Part shown: piece by piece, positions 53,783 to 62,368 of the stretch
How the letters are laid out: every line of letters starts with the position of its first letter
Numbering within the stretch: position 1 is the stretch's first letter
Source of the DNA: Verrucomicrobium spinosum DSM 4136 = JCM 18804
Lineage (GTDB): Bacteria > Verrucomicrobiota > Verrucomicrobiia > Verrucomicrobiales > Verrucomicrobiaceae
Direction of reading: 5' to 3'
DNA: 64,000 nucleotides
Assembly: GCF_000172155.1 (NCBI RefSeq)
Contig: NZ_ABIZ01000001.1
Span: forward strand, 6,667,105-6,731,104
Position numbers and translations under genes: made by a program
Notes under the pieces: model-generated
What the model saw: only the letters and a program-made list of their open reading frames with translations
Told to the model about the DNA's origin: nothing
Databases searched by the model: none

Positions 53783-56700
53783 ATGACGACCTCTCCGTTA
53801 CCACCCACCAGGAGAACGCTCCTCGCAGCCCTAGGGCTCGCGGCGTGTCTGCTGCCCGCTGCAAACGCTGCCACTGACTACAACAACAACGGCTACGACG
53901 ACATCTGGGAACACAGGTACAACATCCTGGGCGTCCCCAACCACCCCTATGACTCGGACCGGGACGGTGATGGTGCCACCAACCTCATGGAGAGCATCGC
54001 GGGCACCTCGCCAGACAACCCCCAGGATGTCCTCAAGATTCAGGAAATCACCCTCACAGGCAGCAACCTCCTGATCTCCCTCAAGACTCATGCGGGCAAA
54101 CGCTACGTCCTGGAAAGCAGCGGCACCCCAGACGGGCCCGTCTGGACGGCGGAAGGCTCCCCACTGACCGGCACCGGCACCCTCCAGTCCTTCACCATCC
54201 CGGCGGGTTCGGGCACTGCCCCCAAGTTCTTCCGCGTCACCGCCTCCGACGTGGACACCGACGGCGATGGCGTCTCCGACTGGGCGGAGGCGCTCATGGG
54301 CACCAATCCCACCCTGGCCACCTCCCCCTCCAACGCCTCAGGCGGTGCTGCGCCGGATGGCGAGGTGCTTCGCAGCCTCGTGTCCTTCACGGCCACCGTG
54401 GTCACCCCCTCCTCCTATGAGAAGGAAGGCACCCGCGCCGTCGTGCGGCTGACCCGCACCTACGGATCCATGCCCCTGACCCTCAGGTACTCCGCTGCGG
54501 GCAACACGGACTCCACCCGTGGCTCCGCGTCCTCCGGGGACTACCTTCTCAAGAACTCCTCAAATACCACGCTGAACTCCACAGGGTTCCAGTTCCCGGC
54601 CAACACGAGCCAGTTTGACGTCCAGGTCGCACCGACTCTGGACAGCCTGAATGAGGTGCCTGAAATGCTGCGGCTTACCTTCCGGGCGACCAGCGGCAGC
54701 GTGAACTCACCACTGGGTACCACCCAGACGGTGGACATTCGTGATGCCACCAACACCCAGGCCAACCGGCGCCTCTTCGTCGCGTATCTGGGCAGGGAGG
54801 GCGGGGCCGTCACCACTGCCACTGGCCTGGCCACCCTGTTGCTCAACGGGGACAATACCCAGGCGGAGGTCAACTCCAGCTTTAGCAACCTCACCTCCCC
54901 ACAGAGCGCCTCCCACCTCCACGCCGCTCCCGTAGGTGATCCTCTGGCCAGCGGTCCCATCATTGAAAGCCTCGAACTCGGTCAACTGACAGGACGCACC
55001 GTGTCCATTGACCCGGAGCCCGCCGGAGGCTGGACCACCGCGCAGGCCACGCTTACGGCCCTCTTTGATGGGTTCTTGTACATCAACGTCCACACCGCCA
55101 ACTACGGAGCCGGTGAGATCCGCGGGAACTTCGCACTGGCCAACGGCTCCGTGGCCGAGCCCCCGGTGCCAGCCGCCCCACCCGCCTACGGCAGCCCGGA
55201 GTGGCCGGCCCTCACCGGTGCCGCCCTGGACCGCGACATAGCAAGGTTCCTCACGCAGGCCACCTACGGCCCCACGGCAGAGAGCATTCAGGAGGTGAAG
55301 GATCTCATCACCGCCAACGGTGGCAACGCCCTCGCGGGATATACCGCGTGGATCAACAAACAGATGGACCTTACCCAGACGCCCTCCCCCAACTTCACCC
55401 GTCTGGTGCAGGCCGCAGACATGGAGGAGTTCTTCCTTCGTGGCAACAAACCCATCAACTGGCGGAACGCTCCCTGGTTCGGCGATGGCGGATCCCGTTG
55501 GAACGGTTCGTCCTGGGTACAAGACACGGGCATCAAGTCGGTTAACTACACAGACAACTACAATCGCCGGAGAGAATGGTGGACGCTGGTACTCCAGAGC
55601 AGGGACCAGTTGAGGCAGAGAATGGCACTCGCCCTGAGCGAAATCGTGGTGGTCGCAGAAACCGACCTCAACATCCGGTCAATCCACTATGGAATGGCCA
55701 ACTACTGGGACCTCCTCGCAGGGAACGCCTTCAGCCGATATCGCAAAGTACTGGGGGACGTGACGCAAAATCCGATGATGGCCCACTATCTGAGTTACCT
55801 CAAAAACGCCAGGGCTTCAGGAAACATCCTTCCTGATGAGAACTATGCGCGCGAGGTCATGCAGCTCTTCTCCGTGGGTCTGGTGAACCGCCACCTGGAC
55901 GGCACCCTTAAGCTTGGGAACGACGGCCTGCCCCTGCCTACCTACGACCAGAATGATATTCGTGAGATGGCCCGGGTGTTTACCGGATTCGGCTACAGCA
56001 AGCTGCACGCCAACATCCTGGCCCCCCTCTATCCGAATCCCGGCTACCTGCAAATGGGCCCTCTACAGGACAACTCATCCTTCACCGCCAGCGCCTCCTT
56101 GTTCTCCTACTACTGGCAGGGCCCCTGGATTGAGCCGCTAAAACTGTTTGATGCCTATCATGACTTCAATGCCAAGACCCTTTTCAACGGAAAAACCGGT
56201 CAGGTGGCACTGCCAGCAAAGACGAATTCTGCCACGGAATCTGAAGGCCTGGCGGATGTCAATGACGCGCTCGACGCTCTGGCTGGTAAGGACTCGCCTT
56301 CTGCCGCCTATGATGGCCATCCAAACACTCCGGTCTTTATCAGCCGCCTGCTGATCCAGCGGTTCACCACCTCCAACCCCAGCGCCGGGTATCTTTACCG
56401 GGTGGCCACGACCTTCAAAAACACCAGCGGCAATCTTGGGGAGGTGATCAAAGCGATCCTCTTGGATCACGAAGCCCGCAGTATCGCCCTTGCAGACGGT
56501 TCTGTGGCCGTTGGCAAGATCAAGGAACCTCTTCTGCACCTCACAAACCTCCTCCGGGCATTGAAGTGCTACACCGGCCTGCCACTGGTGCACCTCACCA
56601 CGGTGCCGCTCAACTTCACATCGCTCGAATCCCCGGTGACGGAGCCTTACCCTCTGTCGGAGTACAACAAGTTCCCTCCAGGGGCGGTGCGATTCAGGTT

Positions 56701-57448
56701 CTACGAGACTACTTTTGGCATCACGCAATCCGCGCAGCGCGCCCCCAGCGTCTTCAACTGGTTCCTTCCAGACTTCTCGCCGCCGGGCCCGCTGCCCCGG
56801 GTTGGGATGGTGGCACCTGAAATGCAGACCGCAACGGAGTCCAGCGTGGTAAATTTTGCCAACACCATTCATGGTCTGTCACTGGGCTCCAACCCGCCGA
56901 CACACAGCTCGCCTGGGAGCGGGCTGGAGGACCTGCCCAGCCTGCTGGCGTACCGCAACGCCTCCGGTGTCCAGTTCACCCTTCCCCAGTGGGCGGTGGA
57001 CAAGGGCTACTTTACCGCCACCCAGTTCACGCCGGGAACGAATCAGCCAGCCAGCCTCTACAAACAGGTGGACAACTTGGTCCCCCGGTTCGATGACCTG
57101 GTCAGCCTCTACACCAGCACTTACACCACCGCCCTGGCTGCCCAGTATGCCCCTGCTGCGGTCCCCGTCACTCCAGGCACGACAGAGAAAAGCGCCGCCC
57201 ACGCGGAAGCGGTCAAAGCAGTGGTGGATCAGTTAGACCTCCTCCTGGCCTCAGGCTCTCTCAGAGCCACCACGGCCAGCTCCCCCGGAGGCCATCCACG
57301 CACGGCCATCCTTGATAGTCTCAATGCTATCGCGGCAAACAACCGGCACACAACAGACGCCACCAACTTTGCAGCAGACGCCCTCACCCGGGTGAAAAAC
57401 GCTGTGTACCTGGTCATGACCTCCCCGGAAGGGCTCGTCTTGAAGTAG
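53783..57448 (+). CDS. Multidomain DUF1800 protein with calcium repeats and CHRD domain
   Basis: 1221 residues with a signal peptide (RRTLLAALGLAACLLPAANA). Thrombospondin-type-3 calcium loops lie at about 55-80 (DSDRDGDGATNLMESIAGTS) and 155-180 (DVDTDGDGVSDWAEALMGTN). A Calx-beta-like segment spans about 195-325. A CHRD-like domain is at about 328-450 (FVAYLGREGG, SASHLHAAPVGDPL, INVHTANYGAGEIRGNF). The DUF1800 core starts near 480 (IARFLTQATYGPT) and continues past YAREVMQLFSVGLVN and FISRLLIQRFTTSNP. DUF1800 proteins are usually followed by a DUF1501 partner, as here, 67 nt downstream. The biochemical function of the pair is unknown; an extracellular hydrolytic or adhesion role is only supposed. 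Confidence 0.9.
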   Translation: MTTSPLPPTRRTLLAALGLAACLLPAANAATDYNNNGYDDIWEHRYNILGVPNHPYDSDRDGDGATNLMESIAGTSPDNPQDVLKIQEITLTGSNLLISLKTHAGKRYVLESSGTPDGPVWTAEGSPLTGTGTLQSFTIPAGSGTAPKFFRVTASDVDTDGDGVSDWAEALMGTNPTLATSPSNASGGAAPDGEVLRSLVSFTATVVTPSSYEKEGTRAVVRLTRTYGSMPLTLRYSAAGNTDSTRGSASSGDYLLKNSSNTTLNSTGFQFPANTSQFDVQVAPTLDSLNEVPEMLRLTFRATSGSVNSPLGTTQTVDIRDATNTQANRRLFVAYLGREGGAVTTATGLATLLLNGDNTQAEVNSSFSNLTSPQSASHLHAAPVGDPLASGPIIESLELGQLTGRTVSIDPEPAGGWTTAQATLTALFDGFLYINVHTANYGAGEIRGNFALANGSVAEPPVPAAPPAYGSPEWPALTGAALDRDIARFLTQATYGPTAESIQEVKDLITANGGNALAGYTAWINKQMDLTQTPSPNFTRLVQAADMEEFFLRGNKPINWRNAPWFGDGGSRWNGSSWVQDTGIKSVNYTDNYNRRREWWTLVLQSRDQLRQRMALALSEIVVVAETDLNIRSIHYGMANYWDLLAGNAFSRYRKVLGDVTQNPMMAHYLSYLKNARASGNILPDENYAREVMQLFSVGLVNRHLDGTLKLGNDGLPLPTYDQNDIREMARVFTGFGYSKLHANILAPLYPNPGYLQMGPLQDNSSFTASASLFSYYWQGPWIEPLKLFDAYHDFNAKTLFNGKTGQVALPAKTNSATESEGLADVNDALDALAGKDSPSAAYDGHPNTPVFISRLLIQRFTTSNPSAGYLYRVATTFKNTSGNLGEVIKAILLDHEARSIALADGSVAVGKIKEPLLHLTNLLRALKCYTGLPLVHLTTVPLNFTSLESPVTEPYPLSEYNKFPPGAVRFRFYETTFGITQSAQRAPSVFNWFLPDFSPPGPLPRVGMVAPEMQTATESSVVNFANTIHGLSLGSNPPTHSSPGSGLEDLPSLLAYRNASGVQFTLPQWAVDKGYFTATQFTPGTNQPASLYKQVDNLVPRFDDLVSLYTSTYTTALAAQYAPAAVPVTPGTTEKSAAHAEAVKAVVDQLDLLLASGSLRATTASSPGGHPRTAILDSLNAIAANNRHTTDATNFAADALTRVKNAVYLVMTSPEGLVLK

Positions 57449-57461
57449 TGCCCGATGAACC

Positions 57462-57490
57462 GCTCTGGGGCACCCCGCCCCAGGGCTTTG
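57462..57490 (+). terminator. Terminator-like hairpin between DUF1800 and DUF1501
   Basis: GCTCTGGGGC pairs with GCCCCAGGGC (one mismatch) around ACCCC, followed by TTTGTTTT. It lies 13 nt past the DUF1800 stop and 26 nt before the DUF1501 ATG, so it may attenuate the downstream genes rather than end the operon. Confidence 0.6.
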
Positions 57491-57515
57491 TTTTAGAATC
57501 TCAGAACGTCTCATC

Positions 57516-59102
57516 ATGAACTTGATCCTTCGCAAAAAGAACGAACTCACCCGGCGTCAAATGCTCGCCAAGTCGGGTTGCGCCGCCATGGGCCTGACGG
57601 GTCTCACCAGCACCCTCGCTCATCTCCGGCTCATGCAAGGCGCCCTCAATGCCCAGACCGTGGGGGAAGGCTATCGGGCTCTCGTCTGTGTCTTCCTCGC
57701 CGGCGGCAATGACTCCAACAATCTGCTGGTGCCCGCAGGTCCCAGCGCAGCCCGTACTGACTACGAGACAGGCCGGTCCATTCTTGCCCTTGCGCCCCCA
57801 GGGGCCAGCCAGGGGGTTCTACCCTTGAACCCCACCCACCTTGCCGAATGCGATCCCCTGGGGGGATATCTGGGCACCCTCGGCGTGCATCCCAGCTGCG
57901 CCCATCTCCAGACCCTGTTCAATGCCGGTGAACTGGCCTTCATCTCAAATGTGGGCACCCTCTCAGAGCCAGGAGTCACTCGCGCCACCTACGCCACCGC
58001 TCTAAAACCCAATCGTCTATTTTCCCACTCGGACCAAGCGGTGCAGTGGCAAAGTTCCGTGGCCAACGGTCCCTTCACCAGCGGCTGGGGGGGGCGCATC
58101 GCAGACCTCATTGATGCCGCACACAACACGGCCTCTGGCGGTGCCTCCATGTCCATCTCCATCGGCGGCACCAACTCCTTCCTGGTGGGCTCCACCGGCC
58201 AGGTGACCACTTATTCCATGAGCAGCGCCGGCATCTCCTCCCTCTCCGGCTACGGTTCCAACTACGCCTCTGCGGTAAATGACCCCAACCTCCTCTTCCA
58301 GTCCAGCAACTACAAAAACACCCAGGAAGGCTGGCGCTTGCGGGCGTTTGAGAACCTCATTCAGCTCACCGGCGCCACCATGATGGAGGACGCCTACAAC
58401 AGCGTGAGGATGAGCGCCCGGGTGACGGACGGGCAGATTGGCACAGCCCTCCAGACTACAGTGGCCGGCGGGGGCTCCACTCTGGACAGTTATTTCAACA
58501 ATGCCTTCAGCGGCTCCGGCGTGGGCTCCAACAATGAACTCTCCAATCAATTGAAGATGGTGGCGAGGCTTATCGCAGGCCGTAGCGCCCTGGGCAACAA
58601 CCGGCAGATCTTCTTCGTCACTGACACCGGCTATGACACCCACGCCGCCCAGATGGGGGCCCATGCCACGCGGATGGCCACCCTCGCTTCTTCACTCAAG
58701 GGATTCCGCGACTCCCTCCAGTCCCTGGGCGTCTTTGACAATGTGGTGACTTTCACCGCCTCAGACTTCAGCAGGACCTTCGCTCCCAACAAGCCTGATT
58801 CCTCCGGAGGCAGCGACCACGGCTGGGGTGGCAACGCCGTGGTCATGGGCGGGGCGGTGAAAGGCCAGCGGGTTTATGGAAAGTACCCCGTGCTCAAGCT
58901 CAGTGACGCCCCTGACTCGATCGATGCCGTGGGCACCCGGGGAGTCTGGATCCCCAGCACCTCTGTGGACCAGTACGCCGCCGCGCTCGCCCGCTGGCTG
59001 GGTGTAGCCCCCGGCATGCTCGGCAGCATCTTCCCAAACCTCAACCGCTTCGTCACCCTGCCCACCATCACCTCGGGGAACATGGATTTCCTCGAGGCTT
59101 GA
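57516..59102 (+). CDS. DUF1501 protein with twin-arginine signal
   Basis: 528 residues. A Tat-type N-terminus (ELTRRQMLAKSGCAAMGLTG) is followed by the DUF1501 core: ALVCVFLAGGNDSNNLLVP, GWGGRIADLIDAAHNTASGG, QIFFVTDTGYDTHAAQMGAH, VVTFTASDFSRTFAPNKPDS and SGGSDHGWGGNAVVMGGAVK. The metal-binding-like DHGWG motif recalls alkaline-phosphatase-fold members. It is coupled to the upstream DUF1800 gene across an attenuator-like hairpin. Such pairs are exported together in many PVC bacteria; the substrate is not known. Confidence 0.93.
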   Translation: MNLILRKKNELTRRQMLAKSGCAAMGLTGLTSTLAHLRLMQGALNAQTVGEGYRALVCVFLAGGNDSNNLLVPAGPSAARTDYETGRSILALAPPGASQGVLPLNPTHLAECDPLGGYLGTLGVHPSCAHLQTLFNAGELAFISNVGTLSEPGVTRATYATALKPNRLFSHSDQAVQWQSSVANGPFTSGWGGRIADLIDAAHNTASGGASMSISIGGTNSFLVGSTGQVTTYSMSSAGISSLSGYGSNYASAVNDPNLLFQSSNYKNTQEGWRLRAFENLIQLTGATMMEDAYNSVRMSARVTDGQIGTALQTTVAGGGSTLDSYFNNAFSGSGVGSNNELSNQLKMVARLIAGRSALGNNRQIFFVTDTGYDTHAAQMGAHATRMATLASSLKGFRDSLQSLGVFDNVVTFTASDFSRTFAPNKPDSSGGSDHGWGGNAVVMGGAVKGQRVYGKYPVLKLSDAPDSIDAVGTRGVWIPSTSVDQYAAALARWLGVAPGMLGSIFPNLNRFVTLPTITSGNMDFLEA

Positions 59103-59187
59103 GATTCCTCCCCCTGGCGGCCTCCTCCCTCCCAAGTCCGGAATGGGGAGGCCGCCAGTCCAGAAAATTGAAGTGCCCTCCCATCTC

Positions 59188-59721
59188 ATGGCCCCGCCTT
59201 CCCCCTCACGCCTCACCCTGTTGACGGCATCCGTACTCGCTGTCGCTTTTGGAGTCATCTTTGTCTGGCTGCGGCACAGCGCGTTCCGTCCCTCGCCCCC
59301 CCCCACAGAGGTCCTCCCCAATGTCAAAGTTCCAGCGCGCCCACCAGCCCCCCCTCCAGTGGTCCTGCACGAACTGGCCGCAGAATACTCCCAGCTCATC
59401 AGCAACCCGGACCAAACCTCCGAAAGCCGCATCAACAACCTCATCTCCTTGCTGGAGCTGTACCGGCGCGCTTGCGGCGGCACCCCTTGCGGGCACAATG
59501 AATTAATTGTTTCCTCTATTCTTGGCAGCAATGAGAAGAACGTGCAATTGCTGCCCAGCGACAGTCCAGCGATCCAGCGCGGAGAGCTGGTGGACGAATG
59601 GGGCACACCTTACTGGTTCCACACCCTCACGGACCGCTATATCGAAGTGCGGTCTGCAGGCCCGGACAGGGAGCTCTTCACCTCGGACGACATCACAACA
59701 CACCCCGGCACAGGGAGTTGA
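59188..59721 (+). CDS. Signal-anchored GspG-like pseudopilin body without prepilin motif
   Basis: 177 residues. A single membrane segment (LTLLTASVLAVAFGVIFVWL) lies at about 8-28, then a Pro-rich stalk (PSPPPTEVLPNVKVPARPPAPPP). A short helix and the C-terminal GspG-type end follow: VDEWGTPYWFHTLTDRYIEV, RSAGPDRELFTSDDITT. That end resembles the calcium loop of type II secretion major pseudopilins. The usual FTLIE prepilin cleavage site is absent. The ATG at 59188 is chosen; a start 15 codons upstream adds no signal. It follows DUF1501 by 85 nt, so it may be the third gene of that operon. Confidence 0.7.
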   Translation: MAPPSPSRLTLLTASVLAVAFGVIFVWLRHSAFRPSPPPTEVLPNVKVPARPPAPPPVVLHELAAEYSQLISNPDQTSESRINNLISLLELYRRACGGTPCGHNELIVSSILGSNEKNVQLLPSDSPAIQRGELVDEWGTPYWFHTLTDRYIEVRSAGPDRELFTSDDITTHPGTGS

Positions 59722-59767
59722 AAGGGCGGATGTTAAAGGCCTCGGAGACGCCTACGCGCCGTCCTGT

Positions 59768-61342
59768 TCAACGAGCAGGGCGGCTTTTGCTGCTCCAGTC
59801 ATCCGTGCGGAACGTTTGTGCCGGCAGACCAGCCTGGTTGAACAAGTTTGCCCAAGGAATTTGGCTGGACCACGCGTAACGCACCGCCACGGGAGTGGGC
59901 ACGTTTTTGCTGGAGACGATGACCTCATCCCCTGCAATCACCGCATCCGCCCAGAAAAATTTCCTGTCCTCTCCTGCAATCTGGAAACCTTGCAGCTTCT
60001 CACTGTGCCGGACGGCCAGCCCCTTGCCCACATGGGTGAAGGCAATCCGCACCGTGTTCCCTTCGATCTTGTGCGATGAATAAAGGGGACCGCTGTACTC
60101 TGCCGCGTGCCCATACACGAAGGCAAGCGCCACCCGTTTCGCCCGCTCTCCGTAGCCAGACTTATTGGAGGGGTGAGTCTCCCCACCCAGATCAGTGCTG
60201 CTGACCATGGCCGTGTTCAGATAGGTCTGAATCTTCAGGTACATCTCCCTCTGTTCTCCCCACACGAGAGGCGGCACCTGAGCTGGCAAAGCGGCAAACG
60301 GGCTGGCATTCTTTGTGATGGCATCTGCCAAATCCCACGCTGTGCCGCCACCACTGGGCTTTTGCACGTAGAGGAACGGGAAATCACGACCCCACGAATC
60401 ACGCCAGCCTTTGATGAGGGCACCCATGGCATGGTACTGGTCGAGACCCGTAATCCCGGTTCCACCCTCCCCCTGATCCCATAGCACCCCGCGGATCCCA
60501 TAGGGGACCATGGGCAGAATATGTTTCTTGTAAAGATGCCCCAGCTCCGCCTTGCTGCCCCCAGGTGGCAGCGGACGGTCAGGCTCGATGCCTGGATTTT
60601 GTCCAGCCGCTCTGGCTGCTTCAGCCTTCTTCTTCCAGTCAGCCAGCTGGATGTCGTACTTTTCCAACGCAAGGTTGAGGTCGTACGTTTTGGCAAACTC
60701 CTTCACTGCGGCTTGGGCAGACTCGTCAGCCAGATACATGTCCTCCGTAAACCAATAGCCGGAGGGCGTGCCGCTGACTGCTCCCACCATGAGCCCCACC
60801 GGTCTTTTGAGTTCAGAGAGGAGCCCTGCGCCAAAGTGGAAGAGCAATGCGGAAAAATTACCGACAGTAGTCGGCGTCGCCTCTGTCCAGCGGCCAGTTT
60901 CCTGGTTGAACAAGCGCAGCCCTGGAAAGGGTCCGGCAGCGAGCGCTTTCTTTGAGCCTTCGTCTCTACCCTTGTAGTCATTGATCCTGCCCACCATGTT
61001 CGACTGCCCGGCACCCAGCCAGACTTCGCCCACCAGCACATCCTTGACCTCGATCTTCTTTGACCCCTGGACGGTCAGCACCAAGCCCTCCGCGGTCTGC
61101 AGAGGATCCAAGTTCACCCGCCACTTCCCATCGGCCGCGCCTTTCGTGATCTTGGTCTGCCCAGCTAACGATACAGTCACGGTTTCACCGGGGTCAGCCA
61201 TGCCCCAAATCGGCACCTTGATGTCCTGCTGCAGGACCATGTGGTCAGAGATGACCGGCGGCAATCGAAGCTCCGCATGAAGAAGCGGCGTCGTTGCCCA
61301 GAGAAGAACAAGAGGAGCGTAGGAGAGGGTTCGCGAAATCAT
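59768..61342 (-). CDS. Secreted sialate O-acetylesterase-like SGNH hydrolase
   Basis: 524 residues with a signal peptide (LSYAPLVLLWATTPLLHA). An N-terminal beta domain (DHMVLQQDIKVPIWGMADPG, ISD-type) is followed by the SGNH block I GAGQSNM with Ser114, and a middle block VLWDQGEGGTG in place of the usual WYQGESN. A C-terminal beta domain carries GNTVRIAFTHVGKGL and GEDRKFFWADAVIAGDEVIV. The family removes acetyl esters from sialic acid or plant and microbial sugars. The family His/Asp pair near the end should be checked. The ATG at 61342 is preferred over a GTG two codons upstream. The gene follows the PL8/helical-repeat pair on the same strand. Confidence 0.88.
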   Translation of the reverse strand: MISRTLSYAPLVLLWATTPLLHAELRLPPVISDHMVLQQDIKVPIWGMADPGETVTVSLAGQTKITKGAADGKWRVNLDPLQTAEGLVLTVQGSKKIEVKDVLVGEVWLGAGQSNMVGRINDYKGRDEGSKKALAAGPFPGLRLFNQETGRWTEATPTTVGNFSALLFHFGAGLLSELKRPVGLMVGAVSGTPSGYWFTEDMYLADESAQAAVKEFAKTYDLNLALEKYDIQLADWKKKAEAARAAGQNPGIEPDRPLPPGGSKAELGHLYKKHILPMVPYGIRGVLWDQGEGGTGITGLDQYHAMGALIKGWRDSWGRDFPFLYVQKPSGGGTAWDLADAITKNASPFAALPAQVPPLVWGEQREMYLKIQTYLNTAMVSSTDLGGETHPSNKSGYGERAKRVALAFVYGHAAEYSGPLYSSHKIEGNTVRIAFTHVGKGLAVRHSEKLQGFQIAGEDRKFFWADAVIAGDEVIVSSKNVPTPVAVRYAWSSQIPWANLFNQAGLPAQTFRTDDWSSKSRPAR

Positions 61343-61429
61343 CTGCACAGGTGATTTCCACCCTCCTGTGTTTGTTGCACAATATTCCCCTCTGGAGTGT
61401 CTCGTTCATTTCAGGCAACCGCCCTGTCT

Positions 61430-62368
61430 CTACCAGTGCCTGGCAACTTCATCCATCGTCGTGGCGCGCAGCGTCTCATCGCCAATGGCACGGGCCAGGG
61501 AGAGAGCGGCAGCCCTGTCTGTGGCGGCCAGGATCGAGGAAAGCACCCTTGCAGACTCGTCCCGCAGGCTGCCGCCGTCCTGATTGGCCAGCCACGTGCC
61601 AGGTCCGGATGGGTCCTGGTGGATCCAGACCCGGAAGAGTGCCTCAAGATTGCGTTGGCGGAGATCGGTCTCCGGGAATGCTGCGGCCCATGCCCATGCA
61701 GCGGGTGCATCCGATTGGGCCCAACGCTGGATGATTTCAGGAATCACTGCCCTGCGGGTGTCATCATCAGGCATTTCAGCCCTGACATACTGGGCGGCAA
61801 AGCCGGGATCCTGATCCGCCACCGCAGGCACCACCCGGCGCTCAATGGCTGCACGGAGCGGGCCTTCGGGAAGAGAACGCACCCACTCGATCGCGGCAGC
61901 AGGGTCTTCTGATGCCCATTGGGCGCTGACGAAGGAAAGCGTTGCATTTCGCTCGGGAGTGTCCTGCATTTTCATCGCCACCCTGCCTGCGGCCTCAAAG
62001 TCGAACCCCGCCAGCTCTGTGGCAAGGGTGGCGAGAGCCAACTCCCGCTCCCCCTCCGCAAGCGACAGCGCCCAGCGCTCCGCGGCTTCGGGATCGGACT
62101 TCGCCAGGTTCGCGGCCTGCCGGGTTACCACAGCCCATCTCTGCTGTGTCGAGGGAGGAGACTGCCCCTCGGATTCTCCGGGTCCCGCTCCGCCATCCTG
62201 TTCACTCCACGAACTCCGGGTGCCCCCCTGCCAGGACCCGCGCTCGGTCAACACGACCGGCACCACGGGCACGACCTCTGGCGAGGTTGAGAAATCCACG
62301 CCTCGCCAGATCACGACTCCAGAGAGACAGCATCCAGCAAAGGCGATGGCAAAACGCAAGGGATTCAC
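61430..62368 (-). CDS. Secreted alpha-helical repeat protein coupled to PL8
   Basis: 312 residues with an N-terminal signal or anchor (FAIAFAGCCLSGVVIW) and a low-complexity region to about 85. The rest is seven repeats of about 32 residues, each starting D-P-x-A-A and ending near a tryptophan: DPEAAERWALSLAEGE, DFEAAGRVAMKMQDTP, DPAAAIEWVRSLPEGP, DPGFAAQYVRAEMPDD, DAPAAWAWAAAFPETD, DPSGPGTWLANQDGGS, DRAAALSLARAIGDET. This predicts a helical solenoid. The GTG start at 62368 overlaps the PL8 stop (GTGA). No named family is recognised; it may bind the polymer or the enzyme. Confidence 0.8.
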   Translation of the reverse strand: MNPLRFAIAFAGCCLSGVVIWRGVDFSTSPEVVPVVPVVLTERGSWQGGTRSSWSEQDGGAGPGESEGQSPPSTQQRWAVVTRQAANLAKSDPEAAERWALSLAEGERELALATLATELAGFDFEAAGRVAMKMQDTPERNATLSFVSAQWASEDPAAAIEWVRSLPEGPLRAAIERRVVPAVADQDPGFAAQYVRAEMPDDDTRRAVIPEIIQRWAQSDAPAAWAWAAAFPETDLRQRNLEALFRVWIHQDPSGPGTWLANQDGGSLRDESARVLSSILAATDRAAALSLARAIGDETLRATTMDEVARHW

